Positions 1 to 5,896 of a stretch of 6,118 nucleotides of DNA are shown one piece after another. The translations under genes and the position numbers were made by a program. Positions within the stretch are counted from its first letter, which is position 1, and each line of letters starts with the position of its first letter. Below the pieces are notes generated by a model, which did no database searches, had not been told where the DNA came from, and saw only the letters and a program-made list of their open reading frames with translations. Location: the NCBI GenBank assembly GCA_031258265.1, contig JAIRNB010000288.1:1-6118 (forward strand), in the 5' to 3' direction. This DNA comes from Treponema sp. Its GTDB lineage: Bacteria > Spirochaetota > Spirochaetia > Treponematales > Breznakiellaceae.

Positions 1-12
1 ATCCCTTGCGCG

Positions 13-118
13 CGCAAACTTCGTTTGCGGCCCAAAAATGGCATCCATGCCATTTTTGGGCTTTACGTTTTTGCTTTGCAAAAACGTATACATCTATCAC
101 AGCCGGCATCCTGCCGGC
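13..118. repeat. Four stacked perfect inverted repeats
   Basis: Four hairpins follow one another: arms 13-19/23-29 (7 bp, loop TTC), 30-44/47-61 (15 bp, 2-base loop), 64-74/78-88 (11 bp, loop TTT) and 102-108/112-118 (7 bp, loop TCC). All arms pair perfectly. The second is followed by TTT only, so a classical terminator is possible but weak; it could end a gene lying left of the window. The very short loops and head-to-tail stacking look more like dispersed palindromic (REP-like) elements than like a single terminator. The third shares its core with the hairpin at 5718-5749. The palindromes are seen directly; their role is inference. Confidence 0.8.
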
Positions 119-124
119 CAGCCA

Positions 125-272
125 CAAAGCCAAAGGCTGTATATTAACAAATATGGAACCGCATAGCCCGGAACAGGCAACCGTAGGTTGTATATTAAAC
201 CATTGCGGCACCGCATCAGCCCCTCCGGGGCTGTGCAGTAAGGAAATTTATTACACGACGCCGCTCCGCGGC
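125..272. repeat. Series of short hairpins with varying but paired stems
   Basis: Small stems with three-base loops recur: 128-131/135-138 (AGCC-AAA-GGCT), 178-182/186-190 (CAACC-GTA-GGTTG), 217-223/227-233 (CAGCCCC-TCC-GGGGCTG) and 260-264/268-272 (GCCGC-TCC-GCGGC). The first two are each followed directly by the same GTATATTAA (139-147 and 190-198), 51 bases apart; the third is followed by GTGCAGTAA and the fourth, one base later, by GTGCATAGC. The similarity continues downstream of the first two (ACCGCAT near 158 and 210). Stem bases differ between copies but both arms change together, so pairing is kept. This looks like a degenerate tandem repeat whose structure matters. I do not recognise the family. 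Confidence 0.6.
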
Positions 273-398
273 TGGTGCATAGCGCCAGTGATTCTCCAGA
301 TAGTGGGCAATGCGCCCCGGCTGGGGCCGGAAAAAGCCGCCCCCGGCAGCCCGGCCTCAGACCGGAAGAATCCCCTTGACATGACGGACCGTAGGGGG
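273..398. other. GC-rich non-coding stretch upstream of the operon
   Basis: No gene is seen here. An open frame runs through 6-407, but its translation is made of the repeats described above, with no start preceded by a ribosome binding site, so it is not called. The stretch contains a GCCCC-GGCT-GGGGC hairpin (314-327) and overlapping GGCC/CCGG-rich pieces up to about 355 that could form alternative stems. A TTGACA occurs at 376-381 but has no good -10 at 16-18 bases. No riboswitch class that I know could be matched. Confidence 0.5.
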
Positions 399-425
399 TT
401 AACGTGATAGTTAGTCTTATATAAC
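399..425 (+). promoter_or_regulatory. Probable sigma-70 promoter of the transport operon
   Basis: TATAAC at 420-425 matches the -10 consensus at five of six positions, and TTAACG at 399-404 matches the -35 at four of six, with a short 15-base spacer. Transcription would begin near 431-433, giving a leader of about 45 bases before the start codon at 478. It is the best promoter in the gap before the operon. The assignment rests on consensus matching only, and the short spacer suggests a weak or regulated promoter. Confidence 0.5.
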
Positions 426-438
426 TAACATTACCACG
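403..438. promoter_or_regulatory. Inverted repeat overlapping the -10, candidate repressor operator
   Basis: GTTAGT (410-415) and ACTAAC (424-429) form a perfect dyad around CTTATATA, with eight of ten positions symmetric in the 20-base core. An outer pair, CGTG (403-406) and CACG (435-438), extends the symmetry imperfectly. The dyad covers the proposed -10, so a bound protein would block RNA polymerase. The TTAG...CTAA flanks resemble sites of the DtxR/IdeR/TroR metal-dependent repressors, which would suit an iron or metal transporter. The symmetry is seen; the regulator is inference. Confidence 0.45.
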
Positions 439-463
439 GCTAACATTTATCTTTTGTCATACC

Positions 464-469
464 AGGAGG
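464..469 (+). promoter_or_regulatory. Ribosome binding site deciding the first start
   Basis: AGGAGG stands eight bases before ATG 478. This perfect Shine-Dalgarno sequence selects that ATG over an in-frame TTG at 454, which lies upstream of the site. Confidence 0.85.
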
Positions 470-477
470 ATAACGTC

Positions 478-1077
478 ATGGGAGCTTCCAAAAAGGGCCT
501 GCGGGCCAAGGACCTTATCACCACGGGGATCTTTACCGCCCTGTTTTTTATTGTGGTATTCGTGTTTGCCATGGTCTTTAGCGGCCTGCCGGTTCTCACG
601 ATGTTTATTACCGCCGCCGACGCCCTGGTGGCGGGGATCATATTCCTTTACCTGGCGGTAAAGGTGGGAAAATTCGGGGCGGTCACGATCATGAGTTTCC
701 TAATCGGCGTCATCATGTTTCTGGCGGGTCATTTTTGGCCCTGTGTTATTTTTGGGACGGTCTTCGGCCTGGCGGCGGATTTCCTCTGCGGCCGGGGGGC
801 CTATAAAAGCTTTTGGTGGAACGCCGCGGGTTACGTCGTCTTTATCCTGGGGCTTACCCTGGACGGCTACACGCCGATGCTCATTTTTTCCGATGCCTTT
901 GTGGCTACCCGTACCCAGATGGGGATGTCCCCGGAGTACATACAGCAGGTCCTTGACTTTACCCATGGGCCGCTGATGATCGCCAGTTTCGGCGCCGCCG
1001 CGGCCGCCGCCATTATTGGGGCCTTTATCGGTAAAATGCTGCTCCGTAAACATTTTGAGAAGGCGGGGATGCTATGA
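478..1077 (+). CDS. ECF transporter S component, MptD / Trep_Strep-type membrane protein
   Basis: This 199-residue, very hydrophobic protein is the likely substrate-binding (S) subunit of an energy-coupling factor importer in the inner membrane. Membrane segments are visible at about residues 14-35, 40-60, 66-84, 88-104, 114-137 and 165-187, the roughly six helices expected of S components. The N-terminus has a basic K-K-G-L-R-A-K-D stretch, and the C-terminus ends in a basic motif, G-K-M-L-L-R-K-H-F-E-K-A-G (residues 185-197), which I recall as characteristic of the family called Trep_Strep (TIGR02185), annotated as MptD-like. Length agrees with that family's usual 190 or so residues. The start is set by AGGAGG at 464-469. 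The stop overlaps the next start (ATGA at 1074-1077), coupling it to EcfT. The substrate of this family is not established to my knowledge; the neighbours hint at a metal complex, siderophore or haem. The ECF S role is confident, the ligand is not. Confidence 0.87.
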   Translation: MGASKKGLRAKDLITTGIFTALFFIVVFVFAMVFSGLPVLTMFITAADALVAGIIFLYLAVKVGKFGAVTIMSFLIGVIMFLAGHFWPCVIFGTVFGLAADFLCGRGAYKSFWWNAAGYVVFILGLTLDGYTPMLIFSDAFVATRTQMGMSPEYIQQVLDFTHGPLMIASFGAAAAAAIIGAFIGKMLLRKHFEKAGML

Positions 1078-1793
1078 GGGAGGGGAGGGGCGGACTCTCC
1101 CTGGATCCCCGTACCAAACTGCTCATCCTGGTTTTTATCAACGTGATAATATTCACCTGCCCGGATCTTTACACCGAATGGTTCTGTATAGCCCTAATCG
1201 CCGCAGTTCTTCTGTTGATGGGGGCCTTCCGGCAGACTTTGCGGGGCCTGCTGTTTTACGCCGCCATGATGGGCCTGCTCTACGTCTGCGGCATTATTCC
1301 AGGCTTCCTTTCCACCTTTATTTCCATGATGGTGATCTGTTTCCGGCGGGTCATGCCTACGGTTATGTTTGCCTCCGGCCTTATCGCCACCACCAAGGTC
1401 AGTGATCTTGTTTCCGCCCTTCAAAAATTATATGTACCTAAAAGTATTATTATCCCCTTCGCCGTAACCCTGCGTTTCTTCCCCACGGCAAAAGAAGAAT
1501 TCTCCTGCATTCGGGACGCCATGAAACTGCGGGGCATCGGATTTGACCTGAAGAACATCTTTACCCGGCCCCTTACTTTGCTGGAGTGCGTACTGGTACC
1601 CATGATGCTCCGCTGCGCGAGTATAGCCGAAGAATTATCCGCCGCGGCGGTTACCAGGGGCATCGAGTCGGAGACCCGGCGCACGTCCCTGCGGGAACTC
1701 TCTTTCCAGGCCGCCGATGCGGCGTCTTCCGCCGCCTTTGCCGCCCTTTCGATAGTAACGGTGCTGGGGGGAATTGGAATTCTCTATGGTTGA
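1074..1793 (+). CDS. ECF transporter transmembrane subunit T (EcfT, CbiQ family)
   Basis: EcfT is the membrane subunit that joins the S component to the two ATPases and passes on the conformational change driven by ATP. The 239-residue protein opens with L-S-L-D-P-R-T-K-L (8-16), the usual CbiQ-family start, then has membrane segments at about 15-29, 35-50, 56-75, 79-104 and a last one at 216-238. The two cytoplasmic coupling-helix motifs are present: M-K-L-R-G (150-154) and A-V-T-R-G (192-196), corresponding to the A-x-x-R-G signatures whose arginines contact the ATPases. F-A-V-T-L-R-F-F-P (129-137) is also typical. It starts inside the stop of the S gene (ATGA) with GGCGGGG just upstream. 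Its end overlaps the start of the ATPase gene by eight bases. A T gene adjacent to its own S and A genes indicates a dedicated (group I-like) ECF system rather than one shared by many S proteins. Nothing appears truncated. Confidence 0.93.
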   Translation: MREGRGGLSLDPRTKLLILVFINVIIFTCPDLYTEWFCIALIAAVLLLMGAFRQTLRGLLFYAAMMGLLYVCGIIPGFLSTFISMMVICFRRVMPTVMFASGLIATTKVSDLVSALQKLYVPKSIIIPFAVTLRFFPTAKEEFSCIRDAMKLRGIGFDLKNIFTRPLTLLECVLVPMMLRCASIAEELSAAAVTRGIESETRRTSLRELSFQAADAASSAAFAALSIVTVLGGIGILYG

Positions 1794-3261
1794 AATTACG
1801 AATGTCTCTTTCAGCTACGGGGAAGGGGATCGTCTCCAGGGACTGCGGGACCTGAGCCTTAACATCAAAGATGGAGAGTGCGTACTGCTCTGCGGGGAAA
1901 GCGGCTGCGGTAAAACCACCGTTACCCGGCTTATCAACGGCCTTATTCCCCATTTTTACGAAGGACAGTTCAGCGGCAAGGTAATAAGCGCCGGTAAGGA
2001 TACGGCCCTGGCGGGCGCCGCCGGACTGTCCCAGGCGGTGGGTTCTGTATTCCAAAATCCCAGGAGTCAGTTTTTTAACCTGGATACCACCAGCGAGATC
2101 GCCTTTGGCTGTGAAAATAACGGCCTTCCCCCCGGGGAGATCCGGGAACGGGTGGATAAGACCGTCGCCGCCCTGGGTATCGAGGCGCTGGTGGACCGGG
2201 ATATTTTTGCCCTTTCCGGCGGGGAAAAGCAGCTTGTGGCCCTGGCCTCCGTCTACGCCCTGGGGCCGGATATTTTTGTTTTGGATGAGCCCTCCTCAAA
2301 CCTTGACGCCGCCTCCTGCCGGGACTTGGCCGCGCAGCTTTTTGCCCTTAAAGAAGCGGGGAAAACCATTGTTATTGCCGAGCACCGCCTATACTACCTT
2401 GCCGGTTTATTTGACCGGGTTGTCTATCTTAAAGACGGGATGATTAGCCATGAATGGGGGGCCGAAGAATTCGCCGCCCTTTCGGAGGAGCAGCGTTCTT
2501 CCCTGGGACTCCGTTCCCTCTCTCTGGAGGGGCTTCTTCCCCCTGAACACAGCCCTGCCCCAGTTCCGCCGGAACTCCGGGTTTCCCGCCTGGAAGCGGC
2601 ATACCGGGGCGGGGGGCGGAAAAACAGCGTCCTTAAAGGTATTTCCTTTGAAGCCGCGCCGGGGGAAATTATTGGGATCATCGGGAAGAACGGCGCGGGA
2701 AAGTCCAGCCTGGCCGGGGTACTCTGCGGACTCCGCAGGGAATCGGCGGGGGAGATCCGCCTTGGGGGAAAATCTCTTCCTCCGGCAAGGCGGGCGGGGC
2801 AGTTCTACCTGGTGATGCAGGAATCGAGTTACCAGTTGTTTACCGACAGCGTGGAACATGAACTGTACCTTTCCAAAGACCGGAAGTCCCGGCCCCCCGA
2901 AACGAAAGTGGAGGCCGTGATGGAAAGCCTGGGACTCGCGCCCTTCCGGGAACGGCATCCCATGAGCCTGTCGGGGGGACAGAAACAGCGGACCGCCATC
3001 GGGACGGCCATGGCCCATGAAGCCGCCGTCCTGGTTTTTGATGAGCCCTCCAGCGGACTGGATTACCGGAACATGCGGCGGGTAGCTTCGGTAATGGAAG
3101 AACTCCGGCGGCAGGGGCGGATCGTTTTTATCATTACCCATGATTACGAACTCCTCCTCGCCGCCTGCAGCAGGGTTATGATACTGGAGGACGGCCGTAT
3201 CACCGGGGATATGGACCTGCGGGCGGACTCCCTTGCTCTTGTCAGGAGTCTCTGGAAATGA
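1786..3261 (+). CDS. ECF transporter double ATP-binding protein (fused EcfA pair)
   Basis: The protein has two ABC ATPase domains in one chain, which together form the motor of the ECF importer on the cytoplasmic face. With the ATG at 1786 it has 491 residues. Domain 1: Walker A G-E-S-G-C-G-K-T-T (residues 37-45), Q-loop in S-V-F-Q-N-P (87-92), signature L-S-G-G-E-K-Q (143-149), Walker B V-L-D-E-P-S-S-N-L-D (165-174) and H-loop A-E-H-R (198-201). Domain 2: Walker A G-K-N-G-A-G-K-S-S (300-308), Q-loop V-M-Q-E (343-346), signature L-S-G-G-Q-K-Q-R (395-402), Walker B L-V-F-D-E-P-S-S-G-L-D (416-426) and T-H-D (451-453). All catalytic residues are intact in both, so both sites should hydrolyse ATP. 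A proline-rich linker lies near 250-265. ATG 1786 is preferred over an in-frame TTG at 1774: it has GGAA six bases upstream and begins directly before the usual V-E-I-T-N-V-S-F-S-Y strand. The gene overlaps EcfT by eight bases and the next gene by four. Confidence 0.92.
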   Translation: MVEITNVSFSYGEGDRLQGLRDLSLNIKDGECVLLCGESGCGKTTVTRLINGLIPHFYEGQFSGKVISAGKDTALAGAAGLSQAVGSVFQNPRSQFFNLDTTSEIAFGCENNGLPPGEIRERVDKTVAALGIEALVDRDIFALSGGEKQLVALASVYALGPDIFVLDEPSSNLDAASCRDLAAQLFALKEAGKTIVIAEHRLYYLAGLFDRVVYLKDGMISHEWGAEEFAALSEEQRSSLGLRSLSLEGLLPPEHSPAPVPPELRVSRLEAAYRGGGRKNSVLKGISFEAAPGEIIGIIGKNGAGKSSLAGVLCGLRRESAGEIRLGGKSLPPARRAGQFYLVMQESSYQLFTDSVEHELYLSKDRKSRPPETKVEAVMESLGLAPFRERHPMSLSGGQKQRTAIGTAMAHEAAVLVFDEPSSGLDYRNMRRVASVMEELRRQGRIVFIITHDYELLLAACSRVMILEDGRITGDMDLRADSLALVRSLWK

Positions 3262-3887
3262 AAAATCCTGCCCCCGGCATGGCCGGCATAAAAACAGCCG
3301 GGACCGGCGAAGTGGAAAGGGCGATAATCCGGCACTGTAGTCCCATTCTGATGGGCTGTAAGCCGGCCGCCCTTTTTCCCCTGGGAAGCGCCAGCGTATA
3401 TCTGCTGTTCCGTGCCCTGCCCCTGAATATCCGCTGCCTGATGATCCGCGAACAAAAGGGCAGGGCCCTGCTTTTTCTTTTTGACAGGACGCTGCTGGAA
3501 CATACTATTTTTTGTGATCCGGTCCGGGAATTTCTTATGGGGATAGGTTACCCCTCCCGGCCCGTACTTCCCCTTTTCCTTGCCCATCTTCAAAAACAGT
3601 TTAACTACAGTGTTTTTCCCCATGAGGTAGGACTCTTCCTTGGTTATCCCCTGGACGATGTTCAGGGTTTTATCAAAAACCGGGGTTCCCATTACAAACT
3701 ATGCGGCGTCTGGAAGGTATACGGTGATGTGGAAAAGGCACGAAATCATTTCCGAAAATATGAACTTTGCCGGGAATATATGAGAAGGTATTTGGGTTTG
3801 TTCCAAAACCCGGTTAGTTTTGGACAAACGTTGGGAAAGTTAAACCACGGGGAGAAAAGAGGAATAGTTTATGGCGGCAAAATATAA
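3258..3887 (+). CDS. DUF3793 family protein, function unknown
   Basis: This 209-residue soluble protein resembles DUF3793 (PF12672). The recognisable core is in the second half: H-E-V-G-L-F-L-G-Y-P-L-D-D-V-Q-G-F-I (122-139), then Y-K-L-C-G-V-W-K-V-Y-G-D (146-157), an A-x-x-x-F-x-x-Y segment (161-168) and a C-x-x-Y (171-174). An earlier H-C-S-P-I-L-M-G-C-K-P (26-36) matches the family's N-terminal block. Cysteines at 27, 34, 60, 86, 149 and 171 and several histidines could serve metal or redox chemistry, but this is only a possibility. There is no signal peptide or clear membrane segment. It is coupled by ATGA to the ATPase gene, with AGGAG (3244-3248) upstream, and overlaps the next gene by 17 bases. 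As I recall, relatives often lie beside iron-uptake and flavodoxin genes, which suggests an accessory role in metal or metallophore handling. No biochemical function is known to me. Confidence 0.85.
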   Translation: MKNPAPGMAGIKTAGTGEVERAIIRHCSPILMGCKPAALFPLGSASVYLLFRALPLNIRCLMIREQKGRALLFLFDRTLLEHTIFCDPVREFLMGIGYPSRPVLPLFLAHLQKQFNYSVFPHEVGLFLGYPLDDVQGFIKNRGSHYKLCGVWKVYGDVEKARNHFRKYELCREYMRRYLGLFQNPVSFGQTLGKLNHGEKRGIVYGGKI

Positions 3888-5718
3888 TAACAGTACCGGT
3901 GTCCGCAAGACCGGCATGGCCCGGCTTTTGGAATTGGCGTTCCGCAAAAAATTGCTGATCCTTGGTTCCTGCTTTTTCTCGGTGTTGAGTGTGGCCCTTT
4001 CCTTTGCCCCCTTCATCGCCGTCTACTACCTTATCCGGGAACTGGTGATCCATATCGCCGCTTCAGAGGCTTTGGACGGGACCCGCATGATGCGGCTGGG
4101 ATGGCTTGCCGCGGGCGGGGCCGCGGCGGCGGTGCTGCTCAATTTTATCGCCCTTATATTTTCCCATATCGCCGCCTTTACCACCCTTTACGATCTGAAG
4201 CTGGAATTTACCCGCCATATCGCCGCCCTGCCCATGGGCTTCCATACGGAAAATTCCACCGGAAAACTGCGGAAAATCGTGGACGAAAATATCGAAAAAT
4301 TGGAGGGCTTCATTGCCCATCAGCTTCCCGACCTGGCCGGTTCCTTTGCCATGCCGGTTTTTACCCTAATCATCCTCTTTGTCTTTGACTGGCGGCTGGG
4401 GCTGGCAAGCCTTGTACCCGTCATCGCGGCCTATCTGATTCAGGCTTTTGCCTTTAGCGGTAAAAACGCCCGGGTTTTTGTCAGCAAGTACCAGAATTCC
4501 CTGGAGGAGATGAATAACGCGGCGGTAGAATATGTGCGGGGCATTTCGGTAGTCAAAGCTTTTAATCAAACTGTCTACAGCTTCCGTAAATTTTACCAGT
4601 CCATTAAGGACTACGGCGTTTTCTGTTTTAATTACACCACCGAATTTGAAATTTTTATGAGCCTCTTTCTGGTGATCATCAACCAGGTGTACCTCTTTCT
4701 AATCCCCGCCATCATCCTTATCTCCGGCGGCATCGCCATGACCGGCGCGGCGGAATACGGCGCCTTTGCGCTGACCGCCCTGTTCTACCTGATCTTTTCC
4801 GTGTCCCTTTCCACCCCCTTTACCAAACTGCTGTATGTGTCTTCCAACGGCAGGTTGATCCTCGACAGTATCGAACGGATGGACAAGGTGCTGGACACCC
4901 CGCCCCTGGCGGAAACCGCTTCCCCCAAAACCACGGCGGAATATTCGGTGGCCTTTGATCATGTGACGTTTACTTACAACGGGGAGGGGGAATCTGTCGC
5001 CATACAGGATGTCAGTTTTACCGCCCGGCAGGGGGAGGTAACGGCCCTGGTAGGGCCCTCGGGGAGCGGTAAGTCCACCCTGGCGCAGCTTATCCCCCGG
5101 TTTTATGAGGTGGGGGAAGGGGCCGTCAAAATCGGCGGGGTAGACATCCGGGAGATGTCAAGTGAATACCTTATGTCCATTGTAAGTTTTGTGTTTCAGG
5201 ATGTGTTTCTTTTTAAGCGGAGCATCATGGACAATATTTTGATCGGAAATAAAGAGGCATCCCGCGAAGAAGCCGTTGCCGCGGCAAAGGCCGCCCAGTG
5301 CCACGACTTTGTGGAAAAACTGCCCCAGGGCTATGATACGGTAATCGGTACGAAGAATATTCACCTTTCCGGCGGGGAACGGCAGCGGATTGTCATCGCC
5401 CGGGCTATCTTGAAAAATGCCCCGATTATCGTGCTGGATGAGGCCACCGCCTTTGCCGACCCGGAGAACGAGCAGAAGATTCAGAGGGCCTTTGAAAGCC
5501 TGATGAAAAACAAAACCGTGATCATCATCGCCCATCGGCTTTCCACTGTCCGGGGGGCGGACAAAATCGCGGTTATCGACAAGGGACGGCTGGTAGAGGA
5601 GGGGACCCACGATGTGCTGGTAAAAGCCGGGGGCCGTTACAGCCGCCTGTGGGAACAGTACACCGGGGCGATGAACTGGAGAATCGGGCTAAAAAAAGGC
5701 GTTCCCGCCGTTTTTTAG
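3871..5718 (+). CDS. ABC half-transporter with fused membrane and ATPase domains (YbtP/IrtA-like)
   Basis: The 615-residue protein has an exporter-type six-helix membrane domain (helices about 28-58, 76-105, 155-175, 177-197, 257-290 and 293-315) followed by an ATPase. ATPase motifs: Walker A G-P-S-G-S-G-K-S-T (395-403), Q443, signature L-S-G-G-E-R-Q-R (499-506), Walker B I-I-V-L-D-E-A-T-A-F-A-D-P-E (519-532), H555. All are intact. The A-F-A-D-P-E-N-E D-loop is one I associate with the YbtPQ/IrtAB group, exporter-fold proteins that import siderophores as heterodimers. One half only is encoded here, so a partner is needed; the minus-strand gene at 5897-6118 is a candidate. ATG 3871 has AGAGGA seven bases upstream (3858-3863) and lies inside the DUF3793 gene. 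After the expected family end near N-W-R-I-G (602-606), the last nine residues are encoded by a terminator hairpin. A drug or peptide exporter is the alternative reading. Confidence 0.9.
   Translation: MAAKYNNSTGVRKTGMARLLELAFRKKLLILGSCFFSVLSVALSFAPFIAVYYLIRELVIHIAASEALDGTRMMRLGWLAAGGAAAAVLLNFIALIFSHIAAFTTLYDLKLEFTRHIAALPMGFHTENSTGKLRKIVDENIEKLEGFIAHQLPDLAGSFAMPVFTLIILFVFDWRLGLASLVPVIAAYLIQAFAFSGKNARVFVSKYQNSLEEMNNAAVEYVRGISVVKAFNQTVYSFRKFYQSIKDYGVFCFNYTTEFEIFMSLFLVIINQVYLFLIPAIILISGGIAMTGAAEYGAFALTALFYLIFSVSLSTPFTKLLYVSSNGRLILDSIERMDKVLDTPPLAETASPKTTAEYSVAFDHVTFTYNGEGESVAIQDVSFTARQGEVTALVGPSGSGKSTLAQLIPRFYEVGEGAVKIGGVDIREMSSEYLMSIVSFVFQDVFLFKRSIMDNILIGNKEASREEAVAAAKAAQCHDFVEKLPQGYDTVIGTKNIHLSGGERQRIVIARAILKNAPIIVLDEATAFADPENEQKIQRAFESLMKNKTVIIIAHRLSTVRGADKIAVIDKGRLVEEGTHDVLVKAGGRYSRLWEQYTGAMNWRIGLKKGVPAVF
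5689..5718. terminator. Bidirectional intrinsic terminator overlapping the stop codon
   Basis: The arms 5689-5701 and 5706-5718 pair around the loop TTCC with one A/G mismatch (5697/5710). The GC core GGCG/CGCC is flanked by seven A on the left and six T on the right. On the plus strand this gives stem plus T-run (5711-5716), ending the operon; on the minus strand it gives GGCG-GGAA-CGCC followed by seven T (5697-5691), suitable for the convergent gene. The plus-strand stop TAG is 5716-5718, so the whole structure except the final bases is also coding. Confidence 0.8.
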
Positions 5719-5749
5719 CTTTGGGTTTTGCCTCGCAAAAACCCAAAGC
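5718..5749. repeat. Long hairpin after the operon, related to the one at 64-88
   Basis: Arms 5718-5731 and 5735-5749 pair over 14 bp with one extra A and a three-base loop, CTC. There is no T-run after it in either direction, so it is not itself a standard terminator, though it could protect transcript ends. Its core GTTTTGC-CTC-GCAAAAAC matches GTTTTTGC-TTT-GCAAAAAC at 67-85, and both are preceded by CTTT. Confidence 0.7.
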
Positions 5750-5896
5750 GCCGGGAAGGTCCTGGCGGCGGGGGCATGAAAAGCTATAGCGGTGTATCGT
5801 GACATCCCCGCCTTGCCATTCCGGCCGCGGCAGCGGCCCTGTTATGATATACATGCAGATAAAAAGCCGCCTCTAAATGTTCTCTATTACCAACAA
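5750..5896. other. Gap between convergent genes, no gene seen
   Basis: This stretch holds no plausible coding region. It contains a loose CGCCGG/CCTGGCG inverted repeat (5750-5767), the palindrome GCTATAGC (5783-5790), and a perfect GGCCGC-GGCA-GCGGCC hairpin (5823-5838). None is followed by a T-run, so the convergent minus-strand transcript probably runs on to the terminator at 5689-5718. Confidence 0.6.

Noticed and set aside
376..381. Perfect TTGACA as the -35 of the operon promoter
   Set aside because: At 16-18 bases downstream only TTAACG-like or TAACGT-like sequences occur, poor -10 matches, whereas TATAAC at 420 is far better but too distant from it.
273..398. Possible riboswitch (cobalamin, TPP, FMN) before the transporter operon
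   Set aside because: The conserved core blocks of these classes that I know were not found on either strand, and the stretch lies upstream of the best promoter.
6..407. 133-codon plus-strand open frame in the left non-coding region
   Set aside because: It begins at a TTG without a ribosome binding site, its product consists of translated hairpin repeats, and it runs into the promoter and operator region.
454..477. Upstream TTG start for the S component
   Set aside because: The AGGAGG at 464-469 lies inside this extension and is well placed for ATG 478 instead.
1774..1785. Upstream TTG start for the double ATPase
   Set aside because: The ATG at 1786 begins right before the conserved first strand of the ATPase and has suitable spacing to GGAA; the G-run is too close to the TTG.
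2407..3141. 244-codon minus-strand open frame opposite the second ATPase domain
   Set aside because: It is rich in G, P, H and R with no recognisable domain, as expected of the complement of a GC-rich gene, and the opposite strand encodes an intact conserved ATPase.
3144..3692. 182-codon minus-strand open frame opposite DUF3793
   Set aside because: The plus strand has a recognised family, a good ribosome binding site and coupled neighbours; the antisense product shows no known motif.
5573..5854. 93-codon minus-strand open frame across the convergent gap
   Set aside because: It covers the terminator, both hairpins and the end of the half-transporter gene, with low-complexity arginine/proline/serine-rich translation.
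5855..5875. Possible minus-strand terminator (GGCGGC followed by a T-run) just after the partial gene
   Set aside because: The T-run is present, but no complementary left arm precedes it, so no stem can form.
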